From positions 81,413,785 through 81,477,784 of the forward strand of contig CM048555.1 of the NCBI GenBank assembly GCA_026413225.1: DNA of 64,000 bases, given 5' to 3'. The first letter of the stretch is position 1. The number at the start of each line of letters is the position of its first letter. Positions 13,271 to 26,000 of this stretch are shown piece after piece. The stretch is from Otis tarda (taxonomy: Eukaryota; Chordata; Aves; Otidiformes; Otididae). Below the pieces are notes generated by a model, which saw only the letters and a program-made list of their open reading frames with translations, was not told the origin of the DNA and made no database searches. The position numbers and the translations under genes are program-made.

Positions 13271-16200
13271 CATCGCCTTTCGCCCTGCGAAGGCGCGAAC
13301 GGCGTCTCTGCAAAGAGATGACACTGAGAGCAGTTTCCTTCTGGTAGAAATGGGCTTGAAGATTAAATTTGCTTTGATGGTGTCTTAAAGAAGTCTGGCA
13401 GCGCGTTAAAACCCAGCCCGTTTACTCTAACCTTTAAAGTTGCAAGCTTTTGCCTTAAAAGTAAGTGAATAGAAGAACAGAAGTAGATTTGTGTCGTTCT
13501 TATGCTTTTGGTGGCCCTGATGCCCTTGTTTTCCCCTGGCTTCAACGCCCAGCGTGCTACAACCTGAGTCACGAAGGTGTTTCCGAAGGCGTGGACGCTG
13601 ATGTGAGCTGCAGGAGCTGCTTCGTGCGCTTCTTTCCCATGTAATTCCTGAAAAACAGACTTAAAGAAATGCAGCAGAAGCAGAGAATGTGGATTTTCTG
13701 CGTTGCATGGCAGTGGAGAAAGCTCTTGGTTGGTCGAGAGTCTCGATGGTGCTCTGCCAACACCTCTCAGCTTGACCGTGTCTCTAAGGGGGTTAAATGC
13801 TTACACCTTTGCGTAAGCCATCCAGCCATACGATCGAGCGACGTTCCCGGGGGATCAAAGCTGTGTCTCATCAATTTTGTTTCAGCGAAGACGGTTTTAC
13901 TTGACACCTAATCAAATGATATTTACTCGCTGCCGCTCCGACTCCGAACTGTCATCTCATAGTTGTGTGATTTTTCACGAGCGCGGTGCCAGTAGAGTTG
14001 AGGAGACTGTGGTTTGGTTATAGCTTTAGGCTAAACTAAGCCAGATGTTACGGCCTTTATTTGAAGTCATTAGTTCTTCGCCGGTCGATCGGCGCACATT
14101 CCTTTCATTGCTGGAGCGCTTTGCTTTTCTGAGAATATCGCCTTCTGCAGGGAACCCTGGTCATTGTTAATAAATGACTTCTGGACATTTCAGGAAAAAA
14201 TAAGTAAAGATGTAATTTACAGAAAACAAACAACACGCTGGCTTCATTCCCACGGTGGATAAAGAGCCAGGAGACCCACAGCCACCCCAAGGCATGCAGT
14301 AGATCCAAAAAGCAGAAGAAATGTTGGAGGAACCTTCTTCAACCTTGTTTCCAAGAGTTTGTTCCAGGGCTAGTTGGAAGAAGGAAGGAGGGGAATTTCC
14401 ATAGATGGTTCTGGGAGTTGGGAGGCTCTGGGTTTTGCTTTGCCAGTTGATCTGGATGATATTGGGCAACTTGTGTCCTTGACTTTTCCACAGCTGTTGA
14501 ATGGGCGTGTTCTACCTAATGTGGGACTTGAGGCTTTATTCAAGTTCATAAGTTGGTTTCTGGTTCGTAGAAAAAAGGCAATAGAGAACTCCACAGCTAT
14601 GTACAATGATAGTAAAATACCATAATGAGGCCAGCCCTTGCCAACCAGTAGATTTTAATTTCGTGATAAATATGGAAAAGTTAAGAAATGTGGTTTTTTC
14701 CTTCTGTGAGCTTCAACGTTGCTCCAAACCTGCAATAATTGCATAGGAAAATTGCTTAAGCTCATTGTTTTCTTTCATATGAGCTGCGCTTCTGACCTTG
14801 AAAATCCGAATTGTGAAGGGTGTTCATCAGTTCTTACTGTCTCTTTTTTTATTATTTTTATTTATTATTATAATTTTTTTCTTCTATTGCAGTTTGAGTT
14901 GTCTCTGAAAATATAAGCTGTTGCCCGAGATGCTGCCATCTGGGCCTCTGACTTTTTCTGGAAATGGAACGAGTTAAAAATGGCTGTGTTTTCGTATGCC
15001 TTCGGTTTGTCTTAGGGCTGCAGTTCTCAGAAGTTGGTTTTAATTGTTGAATGAGCTCCATGACATTCGTGATGAGTGACAATACAATTACGGCGGTGGA
15101 ACTGCACCGCTGAGGAATTTGGCTGCAGAAATTACCTGCGTTTCCCACAGCTGAAATCTTACCTCATTTAACGACTATTTGGTTGTCTGGTTAAGGGTAA
15201 GCCAAGAAGAAAAAAGTTGAGCAACAGTTCTGGTTGGAGCAAAACGGGTGGATGAAGCGAAGGCTGGAATTTGAGGCAGGTCGGTCGCTCCCTCCGTGCC
15301 GTCCAGCTGAGCAGCAGGACGTCCGTGTTAGTCGAAGGCTGAGTTGGTGGTGGAAGTGCTCCGTCAAGCAGGTTCAGAGTCAGGATTTACTCCCAAACAG
15401 TAAAATCCTAAGGACCACTAAGCTGGGTTGAAGCACCGGAAAGATTTATCAGCCTTGTCCTCTGGTGAGATGAGTTGCTCCCAGTAATAAACTTTGCCTG
15501 ATAGGATACTGAATTTGCAAACTAATTAGGAGTATTTCTATCCCAGCTTTTGTTCACAAGTGTCTCAGATCATTAAAAGCACAGATTACGCTTCCAGACA
15601 GCCCTACCTAAGAGGGAGGGGAAGCGTTGCACCGGTTTTACAGTCTGGGAGCTCACGTGGAGATGATGGTGTAGGGCAGCAGAGCCTCTCGATCTCAGTT
15701 CCCACCACCCAGCTTTTGGTACCGGCCAGCACGTTGGTGTTCGCAAGTGTAAATGGCTTTTTACACGTTAGCTGTGGTGCAAATTAAGCTTTCCCTTCGC
15801 CTGAACTGATGGCTAAAGCCACTCCTGAGTCCCAGGCTTGGTTTCGAGCTCGGGCGTACATCTGCGGGCTTTGCCCGACTTGGATGTTGGAGGTGGATTT
15901 AGGTCCTGGAGTTGAGGTGTGAGGCCGTGCTTTGTTGGCAGGCTGGAGCTGTAACCTGATTAATCTGAACAGGTACGAAGTAAGGCGATCCATCAGCAGC
16001 ACAACTGGCAGCGCAGCCCGGCGAGTAGTGAATTTTTCATCAGGGGGGCCCTTGGAGAGGAGGTGTACGTTACTGAGGGTGGTAGAAAGAAGAGAAACGT
16101 AGCCAGGCTTTCATCCCGAGGGATATTGCCTAACCAACGAGGAATCCTTTCATCAATAAATTATGAGAAGAATGGGAGAGTTTTGAAAGATCGGCCTGTT

Positions 16201-19200
16201 AACGTGCTCCCATCCAGCGAAGTTAAGGAACATTATATTTTGGCCTGGGCTGCCTTGCGGGAATCGAGCGGCGATAGCGTGCGGCAGCGCAGGCTGAGGA
16301 AGGTGAGACCGCGTTGCGTGTGTTGGAGCTGGGATGGGCACCGAGCATCCATCAGCGGAGAGGAGAGGAGGCAAATGTGGTGTGACCGCTAAGCCCTGGT
16401 ATTGAATAACAGGAGGAAAAACCGAGCAGGCGCCCTTTTGTTCCTCCACCTGGCTGCCATCCACGCCACGGATCCTCCCTTGGAAGGGTGGCCGCGGCGG
16501 AGCAGACATCTGCTCGGCTTTCTGACAGCTTCTGCTTGGCGCCGGTGGGGATCCCCAGCCCTTCACATGTGCAGTGAGCCCCAGTCCCGCCGCCCCGAGG
16601 AGCAGGCGCGGTTTTATCCATCCGGAGTGACCAAAACACGTTTTTGGGAAGGCAGGGTTTTAAATCCTCATTTCGGCACAATTCTAAACGCTCATGTCTT
16701 TAATTTATCCTGGCCTCTGTTTGACTCGGGGCTCGGTGACTAACAACAGATAATTTTAGCGCCTTTCCGGGAAGATGTCAGGGCGCTCCGCGGGTCGCGG
16801 AGGGTACGTTGAGCAAGAGCCTCTGCTCCCTGGAGAGACCGTCTCCTTGCCCGCGCGGTACCCGGGGAGAGGAGGTGATGATTGCAGTGGAGCACAGCGG
16901 CTCCTGGATGGCACCTACCCATCCCCGTCCTTCGTTCCGCGCTCCAACGATGGAGCCGGGCTCCCTGGCTTATGTAAGCTGGCAGGCGAACAAGAACTAA
17001 GTTATAACAGAAAGCAAAGGAATTCGGAGCCGCGATCGAACTCCCGCCGTGTTTACGGGGTGGAAACTTACCCAGAAATGCCTCTTACTGTCAGTGTTGT
17101 TTTTCTTGCTGGCTTTTCGCTAATTCGGAGTGAGCAGCTCTGCGCCAGCGAGATGCCTGCCGATCCCGACAATGGGGCAAGTTGTGTTAACGTCAACGCG
17201 AGGGGCTGTTTCTGCAGGGCGATGGGCAGGGAGCAAAGCAGGGTTGGAATTTACAGTGTGTCTGCTACCATTCTGCCTTAATTTCCTCGTATTTACTATG
17301 TGCAAAGCTTTCTCTAAGTCTAACCTCAAGCACGCTGTCGTCTCTAGCAGGCAGCTTGGAGCAACGGCGGAGTTGCTCCTTGCCCCAGAGTTTTGGGGGC
17401 CTTGTGTTGCCCCCGTACTGGATGCTAAATGGGTGTTTGACCTCCTTAGACCTCACTGCCTACCTCTCTGTGAACTTCCAGAGCCTGTTCTTCTACAGCT
17501 CTGCATCATGTGCCCAGTAAAAGCTCTCCAGGGAGAGTTATTCATGGAGAAGATGTCCCAACAAAGCAAGTTTCCCGTGACCCACCTATCTGAAGGCCAC
17601 AAATAGCGAGTTTTCATATGACCAAGTTGGCTTCCCCCAAGAGAGAGAAACTTTCAGATCTTTTCCTGCAGAATCTGCTCTTGCTTTGGATGTTGGCAAA
17701 GAATGGATGGCTCAGAGGCTTGCTAGTAAATTATATTTTTCCAAAGCAATTAGCCCTTGGTGCACAGCGAGTTGCTGTATTGCAGCCTGGAGGAATCGAT
17801 GTTGTCAGCTTGGAGTAGCTCAGGATCACGGTGGAGGACAAGAGACAGGAGGAATTTGAGTTCTTTAGTGTTTTGACTGGCACGTTTTGCTTTATTTTGA
17901 TCCTTGTCATTGCAACTCCAGTAATGGATGCTACAGGAATGAGTGATTAATATCCCGGTGTCCTTTCTTGCACAAGACGGTAAATGCTTCTACCATACGC
18001 TAGCAGCTTTTAGTAATCTTTCGGTTAAATAAGGCTGGATGCCTCCAGGAAGAGTTTGTCTTCCAGAGGCATCCCAAATCTCCTAACAGCCCCAAATCAG
18101 AAAGCTCAGCTGGTAAAAGCTTCTATATAAATAAATCCACTCTTCATCCCTTTGCCTTTGGTTGACGCTTCAAGTGAGAATATCCCTGCCGTAGGGGGGG
18201 TGCGGGAATGGGTCCATACGGACTGTCCATTGCATAAAGCATTTTGATATCGGGTCTCTGAATGATGGGATGTATGGTTTATGAGTGTTTTGACCATTGA
18301 GTTTCTTAGGAATGCAGGCAAACGGGGTTCTTTCCATGGTTTGGACTCAACCACTGACTTGCTCTGCTGCCTTGACCTTGGGAATGTCATTTAAACCTCC
18401 TTAGTCTACCCACCTTGAAGGATGATAAGAAACCTTAATGATGTGTAACAAAGTCCTCCCAAGAGCTAGAGTAGACCAAATGAGCTTTATCCTGATCACA
18501 TGAAAAGTATAAAGCCGTAACTGTTTTCCTCTGTATTGGATGGGATCATCTCCTCGAGAGAAGCAGCTGATTTTTTGTTGTTGTAGGTTTTGTGGGGCTG
18601 AGTCGATATGGGAGAAGTTTGAGGGTCCTTGGGCGTGTAGCATAATGCATTGGCAAAGCTTGGACCCATGAGGTTTAGCAGCCGTGCAAGGAGGTGAAGT
18701 CAAAGGCAGCGCCAACGGTGCTGTCCTTCTGGAGTAAGAGCTTCACGGGATCAGCAAACCCATGGACACGTTGGGGCAAAGGAGAGGAGGAAGCCAGAGA
18801 TGCCTTATCAAAACAAATCCTGCCTCGAAGGTGTTTCCAACTGTTAGGAGCAGAGCCAAGCTCATCTTTGGAGCCTCGCTGCCAAAATTCCCGCAAGGAC
18901 TTACCTGATGAGCGAGGAAACGGAGCGGCCCCAGTCCTCCCAGCGCGGTGGGGTGTCTCTGAGAGAAGGCTGGGCTCACACCTGCCTGGAGGAGAGGAGA
19001 AGCCAAAAATAGGCGCCAACATATTTTGGCTGAGGCAAAGTACGAATCCCCACCTCTGCGGAGCGGCTGCGTCTCGGGCTCTGCCGTCAGCTGGCGTACA
19101 AGGCGTCTGGTACCTCTCACAAGCCGATTATTTTATTTTTTATAAGCCTGGCTTATGGGTTTGCGTTTGGGAATATCAAACGTCGGCTCAGAAGTACTTT

Positions 19201-20569
19201 GTGGTGGCAATTCCTGGAGCATCCAAGGGTCCCGCTGGGTTTATTTCTGCATGGTGAACTCCTCCCTGCGCCATCATACGTTTCCTTTCGGCATTCAGCA
19301 GGGAAAGTGCCGCTGGAATTGCTTAAACCGGACTGAAAGAGAAGATGGTAGCCCGAGGTGGCATGTGGTGATCTGCGGACGGAGTAGCGGGCTCTGAACG
19401 ATGTGTTTCTTCCCAGTCTCACCGCTACTGCAGTGTCCCTCTGGGATAGTGTGTCCCAAAAATGGGCTAAGCTGAAAGAGAATTGGCATCGTTGGTGGCA
19501 ATGCAATTATTTCCTTCGTTTGCGCGTGGTGGTAAGAGCGAGGACAACGTGTAAACGTGGAGAAATTGGGTTGGTAAATAACCATGTGAGATGGAGGAGG
19601 ACCTCCAAAAATGCATCCCAAGCAAACCCTGCAAGCAAACAAAAAATTTGGCTTTGATTTCACGGAATTTCCTGAGATGAGCCAAGTCAACGTGACTCGG
19701 GGTTACAGCTCACGTGCGCAGGGCGAGCCAGGGGCTGGAAGTGGCGGTGGGCGTCTCGAGACAGGGGTTTCTGACTTCAGCCATGAGGATTTGCATCGAT
19801 GCCGAGACGATGAGAGCCAAACAGGCGTGAAAGAAAAGAAAATAGCGCTTGTGTGTCGAACGTCGCTTTTACGGGAGCAAAACGTGTATCCATGCACGGA
19901 GCGACTGCAGGCAGGGATAGCAAGTGATTAAAAATACCGGTATCGCTCACCAGATTTTATCGAGACTTCCCAAGTCCCAGGGGGCCTCGCGTAGGCTCCG
20001 GGTGCCATCACTTGAACTGCGGCTGCCGATTCAGTCTTAGCACTGTAGAATTCTTATGAACTCTCTTTTCTTGGTTTGAAATGTCAGGTTTTAAGCACAT
20101 GGCTCAGCTGTCAGCTGGCTTGTTGGTACTTTGCCTTTTGGAGTCTGCCCGCAAAAAAAAAAAAAACCCAATAAATAAAAAAAAAAAAATCATAAAAGAC
20201 AAAGACAGAAAAAGCAGCAAGAGATGCATAACGAAGTGGGTCGTGCTTGCCCGTGTCTGCTCTGAGTTGCTTTGGGATCCAATCAGATCAGGTTCCTTCA
20301 TGCCTCAAGCCAACCTAGAGGGTTTTGACAGCTTAAAAACACTCAGTGAGCTTCATCAGCCAGAGATTTTCAGATGAAGTCTGGGCTCCGCAGTGGTCTG
20401 GTGCCAGCAACCAGAATAATTAGTGTTTCTGCTGCTGCCAGCTCTGAGGTTTTCTCATTTAATATGGTAAATGGTGGCAGGACCCTTCTGTCTTTGCCGT
20501 AATAAAGTGGGAAAAATAATCCTGGCTGTAAAACTGCCTTCACTGGTGAGCTTAACTCGGTAACAGCAG

Positions 20570-20591
20570 GTAGACCCTCAAGAGGGTCTAC
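20570..20591. repeat. Perfect 10-bp inverted repeat with 2-nt loop
   Basis: GTAGACCCTC, AA, GAGGGTCTAC: the arms are exact reverse complements. It lies about 50 bp before a CR1 tail. Confidence 0.85.
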
Positions 20592-20639
20592 AAGCTGGTC
20601 TCCAGCAACATCTTGGTGGGGAGAAGGAGACTTGACTCA

Positions 20640-20705
20640 ACTTAATGGTTGGACTTGATGATCTTAGAGGTCTTTGCCAACCATAAAGATTCTGTGATTC
20701 TGTGA
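20640..20705 (+). mobile_element. CR1 3' tail remnant
   Basis: GGTTGGACTTGATGATCTTA, then GAGGTCTTTGCCAACCATAA and GATTCTGTGATTCTGTGA: terminal CR1 sequence with two copies of the ATTCTGTG end repeat, sense orientation. Confidence 0.85.
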
Positions 20706-23649
20706 CTCGGTTCTTTTGGTCTTGCTCGTGCATCTTCTGGTTGAGCAGAGAGTGCTCTTCTGGAAGACGTGCCCTGGCCTAACGTGAATGATCGTGTTCA
20801 GTGCATAAGTCATTGCTTGGAGCCGCGGTCAGCTGGAGCTCAGATTAATTAAACTGGGGATAGTTTGTTGTTACCTACTTCTGTTCAAGAAGACACGTGA
20901 GCCAGCCGTGTGCCCCATGCTGCAGCAGAAAATACAGCTACTCTCTAGGAAATTGGGGAAAACGTGAGACATACTCTTCTGGAGAAGCTAGAGATGTGTT
21001 ATTGTCTACCGAGGGACGGGCAAAGCTGCTGCGTAGCGGGGACCTGGACCTGTGCCATTGAACAGTGCAGCTGAGCTTCAAACGGGTGAATGTTAGCTAG
21101 TAATTAAGGAAAAAATCCACTTTGTTAACAATAATACAATACTTCTGACTATATATGTCACCATCCAAAGGTGAGGCACTGCCAAGCTTCCAGAGGAGGA
21201 GGAGAGGCGATGTGGATCACGGGCACAACACGCTCTGGGGTTTTTTGGTTGAGCAGCAGGCTTGGCTTTTCCGTGCTGCTTTTCTCCAGCCGCCATTCGT
21301 GGGCTTGCAAGTCGGGGAGCAAAAAGCAAAATCAGCCAAACGTGTTCCCTGTGTTTTCTTTCATAAATCTACAAACTCATCCAAATTCCTCTTCATCTGT
21401 TCAGGGAGCGCAAGACTTTTTTTTTTTTTTTTCCTATTACTGTCATTCCCGACTGGAGGTATTTTTTATTATTTTTTTTTTTTTTTAAATCAGAAAATCA
21501 ATTCCGCCCAGTGCCTCTTCATGCCGAGAGCGCTTCCATTAATATCAGATGGGAAAGGCAGTCCAAGCGCTGAAAGTGGATATAGTTTGCATTTGAAGGA
21601 AGGTTTTGTGTATGAAACTGAGAAATGCTTCCCAGTCTGACACCGGTGATTGATTGCAGTTCTGCTAAAGATTAGCCAGACGTTTTAAGCACCGCAATTA
21701 TTCATGTTTTCATAGTCAGATGCTATATTTAAACTGTGTCTAACGACGTATGTGCACTGGGTTATGCTGCTACGCAGGCCCCGCTCCTGAGCGGGGAAGG
21801 AAAATGCAAATTTTTTTTTTATTATTTCATTTTTCCAGAGATATTTGGTGCCATGTGTGCTCTCTAACGTAGCTAGCCCGCCGCACACATGATGTCAATT
21901 AGAGCTGCGCCGCCCTTGGCACCGGCGCCTTCGCGGGGACGAGGGATGAGAGATGTCCAGCAAGGAGAGGGGGAGCCTGGGGGGGGTCTGGACATCGTGG
22001 GGTGCGGCTTCTGGCAGGGTCCACGTCCCTCGCTGCAGGGCAAAGTGCTCCCAGGAATAACAACAACCCCCGGGACCTCGTGGGGTTGTCTGGACCCAAT
22101 GGTTTGCAAAGCATTTTGGTATCGATGAGCGGAAAGAGGCTGTAGAATCAAATTTTTAGGTTTTTTTTTTTCCTTTCCTGCTGTCGGTGGTAGCGGAAAC
22201 TCAAGACAGGAGTTGGTTATGGGATTTCTGTAGATGGGCAAAGGGATAATAGTGCAGCTTTCTTAGCCACTGATTCCAAAACCAAGCTAAGGCGGCCTTT
22301 TCTCTGTGCAGTCGTGCTCTTGAATGGCGCATCTCCAACAGCACTTCACGCCGAGATCTTCAACCACATCTCCATCTTGCTTTCCAGCTGAAAGCAAGCA
22401 AGGCCACCTTGCTAACCTCAAAATTGCCCCATTTCAAAATGCTTTTAATTTTTTGGGTTGAACAGCACCATCTCAGTACCCGGAGATGCTCCCCATAAGC
22501 GCTGACTTGCTCAACAGTCTGATTTCCCACCAGCACGAGCAAGCAAACCCTGGCTCATGGAATTTAATTTGCTTGAACGCTTGTCCCGGAGATTTTGTAG
22601 GGAAAAGCAGCAGATTTGAGTCTCTGGATGACTTCTGAGGAGTCCAGAAAAGGTAACTCAGACAGACAAGCCTCTTGCCAGTAAGCTTCAATTCATTGTT
22701 CAGGAGTCTACGTCTCTGCTGAAGTTGGAGAGCTCAGCAGATCAAAAAAGGTTGAGATCTCCTGGCGTAGGCAGAGAGGACGTGAAACACCGGGAAACCT
22801 GGTGGAAGCCCGACCTTATGGTGTGTTTCATTGTCGGAAGGATGGATGACAGCGCCTTTACTGCTGCGAGGTACCGGCTTTGAGATTCCTCGGAGCATTT
22901 ATCATCCGCCGCTCGTTTAGATTTGGAGTTTATGGCGGAGCTTTGGGTCAGCATTAAAATTCCTACCGTTTCCGCTAAAGACGAGTATTTACCACTTTCC
23001 CGTTACTTTCTAGTGCCTTGAAAACTCAGAAGACAAATGAAACCTGCAAAGTAGGTGGTGATGGTGCTGGGGATGCGTATGGCTAACGTAAGGCACGGCC
23101 GTGGCCGATTGACCGGCCAGGAAAGGGTTAATTTGGTGCGCTCCTGCTCTGCCGTGTCAGTGGAATTCCTTGACAGCGTTGATGGTGTAGTTGAGTACAG
23201 GTGATTTATTTAATTTTTTTTTTAAATGGATATGTATTGCTTTCATTCCATTTTTGGGTGACGCGTAACTTTGGAGCGTTACAGCTGGTTGGACCATAGA
23301 AAAGTTTGGCTTCACGTGCGCTCACCTCCAGTATTAGTAAACCTCTACGTTACTAAACGTAATCCATTTTTTCCCCAAAACCGATGTTCTGCAGACAATA
23401 CGCCACACAAAACAGCTGTCGGGTGTCCCAGAGCCTTGTACTCCCGCCGCAGGTTTGCGAAGGGGCGAACTGAGGCCTGAAAAGCCGCTGGCGGGGGAGA
23501 ACGTGAGGTATGAGAGCGGCCCAGGCCTATTTGTGTCAACGAGCTGCGAAGGTCATTAGACGCAGGGATGGGCTTGGCATCACGTAGGTGTCCTTCGTGG
23601 GAATCGCTCCTGGTCTGTGCTTGTACCCTCGGCTGTGGGGTGTTCCAGC
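20706..23649. other. Unique intronic sequence
   Basis: No exon recognised. T-runs lie at about 21418-21433 and 21473-21486, and there is a small CpG-rich patch at about 21895-22080. Confidence 0.35.
21485..21745. promoter_or_regulatory. Candidate conserved non-coding element
   Basis: Contains TTCCATTAATATCAGATGGG, TGATTGATTGCAG, AAAGATTAGCCAGACG and CGCAATTATTCATGTTTTCA. Several homeodomain-type TAAT/ATTA and GATTA cores lie in repeat-free sequence. Inferred from motifs only. Confidence 0.3.
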
Positions 23650-23654
23650 TCTCT

Positions 23655-24110
23655 TCCCTGGGAAAAAAAGAAAGAAAGAAAAGAGAAAAAGCAAAAAGAA
23701 TAAAAGAAGGAAAAAGAAAAGAAAAAAAGAGAAGAAAAAAATAAAAAGAAGGTAAAAAGAAAAAAAAACAAGAAGAAAAAAAGGAAAAAAAAAAGAAGAA
23801 AAAGAAGGAAAAAGGAAAAAAAAAGAAGAAAAAGAAGGAAAAAGGAAAAAAAGAAAAGAGATAAAGAAGAAAAAATATGAAAAAGAAAAAGGGTGAAAAA
23901 AGGTGAGAAAAAGAAAAAAGAAGGAAAAAAGAAAAAGAACTAAAGGGAAAAAGAAAAAAGCAAGAAAAAGGAGAACGGAAGAAAAAGGAAGAAAGGAAGA
24001 AAAAAGGAAAAAAGAAAACAGAAAAAAAGGAGGAAAAAGGAAGAAAAAGGGGGGAAAGGAACAAAAAGGGAGGGGAAAAAAGGAAGAAAAAGGGGAAAAG
24101 AGGAAAACAC
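23655..24110 (+). repeat. Purine-rich low-complexity tract (GAAAAA/GGAAAAA type)
   Basis: About 455 bp almost entirely of A and G on the plus strand, with irregular AAAAAG, AAGAAG and GGAAAAA units. A roughly 30-bp piece around 23790 recurs around 23820. The complement gives spurious Phe/Leu-rich open frames of nearly 300 codons. Confidence 0.93.
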
Positions 24111-24116
24111 GCAGCG

Positions 24117-24560
24117 TAACGTGGCAGTGTCCCGCCGTGGCCCCCGGCTCCAGCCCGCTGCGGGCGCTCCGGCCCCGGCGTTGCTTGCTGTTCCCAACGG
24201 CCGGGCAAAAGAAATCCCTCACGCGGCGGCTCAGGGACGCTGGAGAGCCGTTTGGCCGTTTCTGAGTCTTGACCGGGAGCTCGAAGCCCACCTTGATGCC
24301 GTTGTGCGACCGCAGGTGAGTAGTTTGCCGTTTAACCGGGCTTTGTGGCTCACGGTTACAGGTGGCGGGATCCGGCCGGCCGAGCGGTTCGCAGAGGGTA
24401 ACGTCTGCCTTGACCACGCTGTCTAAAACCACACCTCACCGGCACCCCTACAGCCCAAAATCTCCCATGGAAGGTGTGAACGCGGACAGCGCGACGGCAA
24501 AATTAACTCCAGCCTTGCCGCCGCTCCGGACGGCCGGGCTTCCCTTGGGAAGGGGTTAAT
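24117..24560. promoter_or_regulatory. CpG-rich block directly after the purine tract
   Basis: Dense CpGs (CCGCCGTGGCCCCCGG, CGGGCGCTCCGGCCCCGGCG, GGCCGGCCGAGCGG). A textbook 5' splice site CGCAG|GTGAGT lies at 24315/24316. It could be an alternative promoter and first exon of an unannotated transcript; equally it could be a GC-rich stretch without function. Confidence 0.25.
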
Positions 24561-24700
24561 TCCGTTGCAGCTCCTGCAGATTTGATCCTCGATGCTGCGG
24601 TTCGGGGAGCATCGCTTTGGGCTCGCGTTATAGCCGGCAGCAGCCAGGCAGGAGATGCTTGGCATCTTTTTGCCAGCGGTACCCAAGGCAGTGTGTCAAC

Positions 24701-24842
24701 CCAATCCCTATGTTCTTCCTTATAAATCTCTATATTCTTCCATATAAATCCCTATTTTCTTTCAATAAATCCCTATTTTCTTTCAATAAATCCCTACGTT
24801 CTTTCAATAAATCTCTATTTTCTTTCCTATAAATCCCTGTAC
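24701..24842 (+). repeat. 21-bp minisatellite, about 6.5 units
   Basis: The unit is close to ATAAATCCCTATTTTCTTTC + A. ATAAAT occurs at 24722, 24744, 24765, 24786, 24807 and 24829, that is every 21-22 bp. Central units carry AATAAA hexamers at 24764, 24785 and 24806. Confidence 0.95.
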
Positions 24843-25371
24843 GGTATTCCAAGCTGAACCCGGCCCCGCAGCCGAAGGTGGCATCTCATCCCGCGTCACC
24901 CTGCCTGCAAGCGAGCTGCCGGAAGGAAACTCCAGCTCCACGTGTTGCGTTGGCTCCGCGAAAGGGTGACGAGTGTCGTTTACGGCGCTGAGAGCCACCG
25001 TGGTCAGGATTTTCAAAATTCAGCACGCGTTAGGCTTGGAAAGTTGGTTTTCTTCTTGAATTAAAGCAGCCGTAAATATCTGACAGACGCGGTGCTCCGG
25101 GCCCGCTGAGTTACGGCCACGGCTTGTAGGGATCGGTCCGTCAGGAATTGATATACTTGTATTTTCTGTGCTAGGGTTTGTATTTTTTAGTTTCTTATAG
25201 CTACTGTCTGTTTGTGTTTAAGTTCAGGATTTAGTTCTGGGCAACCTGCTAAGAAATGTGAATTGTTACCGTGAACTCTCTTTGTCCTTTCGCTTTGTTG
25301 ACAGAAATTTAGTCCGCGTAGACAAAAGGGAGGGAGAAAAAAATTTTAAAAATTTTAGAAATTAAGCAGGT

Positions 25372-25420
25372 GAGGTCATTTGGAGTTGAAAGGAACCTGA
25401 AGTGCATCTGTGGTGGGATG
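25372..25420 (-). mobile_element. Possible ancient CR1 tail, antisense
   Basis: TTTGGAGTTGAAAGGAACCT followed by GAAGTGCATCTG aligns by eye with the antisense CR1 terminus (TTTGGGTTGGAAGGGACCTT, AAAGATCATCTAG). Strongly diverged. Confidence 0.4.
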
Positions 25421-25539
25421 GTGGTGGCTGAGGTGTCAGCAGCGCGTGGCTGAGCCCTTCTTGCTCAAAGAAAGGGACAAAAAAAAGTATTTAGAGAAGG
25501 GAAAATAAGAATAAAACCAAGTGCATGCAGGTGAGACCC

Positions 25540-26000
25540 TCCAGCGCCCAGCCTCGTCGGCCTGCCTCATTGGTGCTGGTTGGGATATGGGGGGCCGGCT
25601 TATCGTTCCCGACGGCGTTGTCCTCCCTGCGCCCCCATTAGATAACGGGGGGCCCCCCTACGCGCAAGGGCGAACTTGAGGCGAGCCATGTGGCCACTGG
25701 CCAACCCCACCGCTTGCCAGCCTGGGCCTTCGCTTGCCCGGGGCTCGCCGCGGCCTGCCCCGGCCTGACCCCGGCCTGCCTTCCCTCCGCGATAACACAG
25801 CCGAGGTTTGGCTGCCAAACCTCTCGTGTGCACGCGGGCGCCGGGGAGGAGGAGGAACGCGAAAAGCCAAACCAAAACCCCTGGGTGACCTTGGCGCAGG
25901 CCGCGCCAGCCCTCGCCCCGCTGCCGCTGATGTAGATCCCCGCGCGCTGGCGGCTGCAGGTCAGGCTTTTGTGGGGGACGCACGAGGAGCTGGAGCAAAA
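25540..26000. other. Intronic CpG-rich block
   Basis: High C+G with many CpGs (GGGGCTCGCCGCGGCCTGCC, CACGCGGGCGCCGGGGAGG, CCGCGCGCTGGCGGC). Open frames across it are a by-product of few stop codons in GC-rich DNA; no domain is seen. Confidence 0.5.

Larger units (their letters stand above)
10961..20569. other. Unique intronic sequence
   Basis: A long stretch without recognisable exons or transposons. It includes the AT-rich islands described separately at 12180-12450 and 13140-13270, T/A-rich sequence at about 14848-14882, and A-runs at about 20151-20190. Confidence 0.35.

Noticed and set aside
18694-19257. 187-codon plus-strand frame
   Set aside because: No family resemblance and no splice-bounded exon structure that supports it.
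23345-24432. Phe/Leu-rich antisense frames of nearly 300 codons
   Set aside because: They are produced by the purine-rich low-complexity tract and flanking GC-rich DNA; no signal of a protein family.
25373-25389. A further DR5 match (AGGTCA-TTTGG-AGTTGA)
   Set aside because: It falls within what looks like an old antisense CR1 tail (TTGGAGTTGAAAGGAACCT), so the match is better explained by repeat sequence than by a regulatory site.
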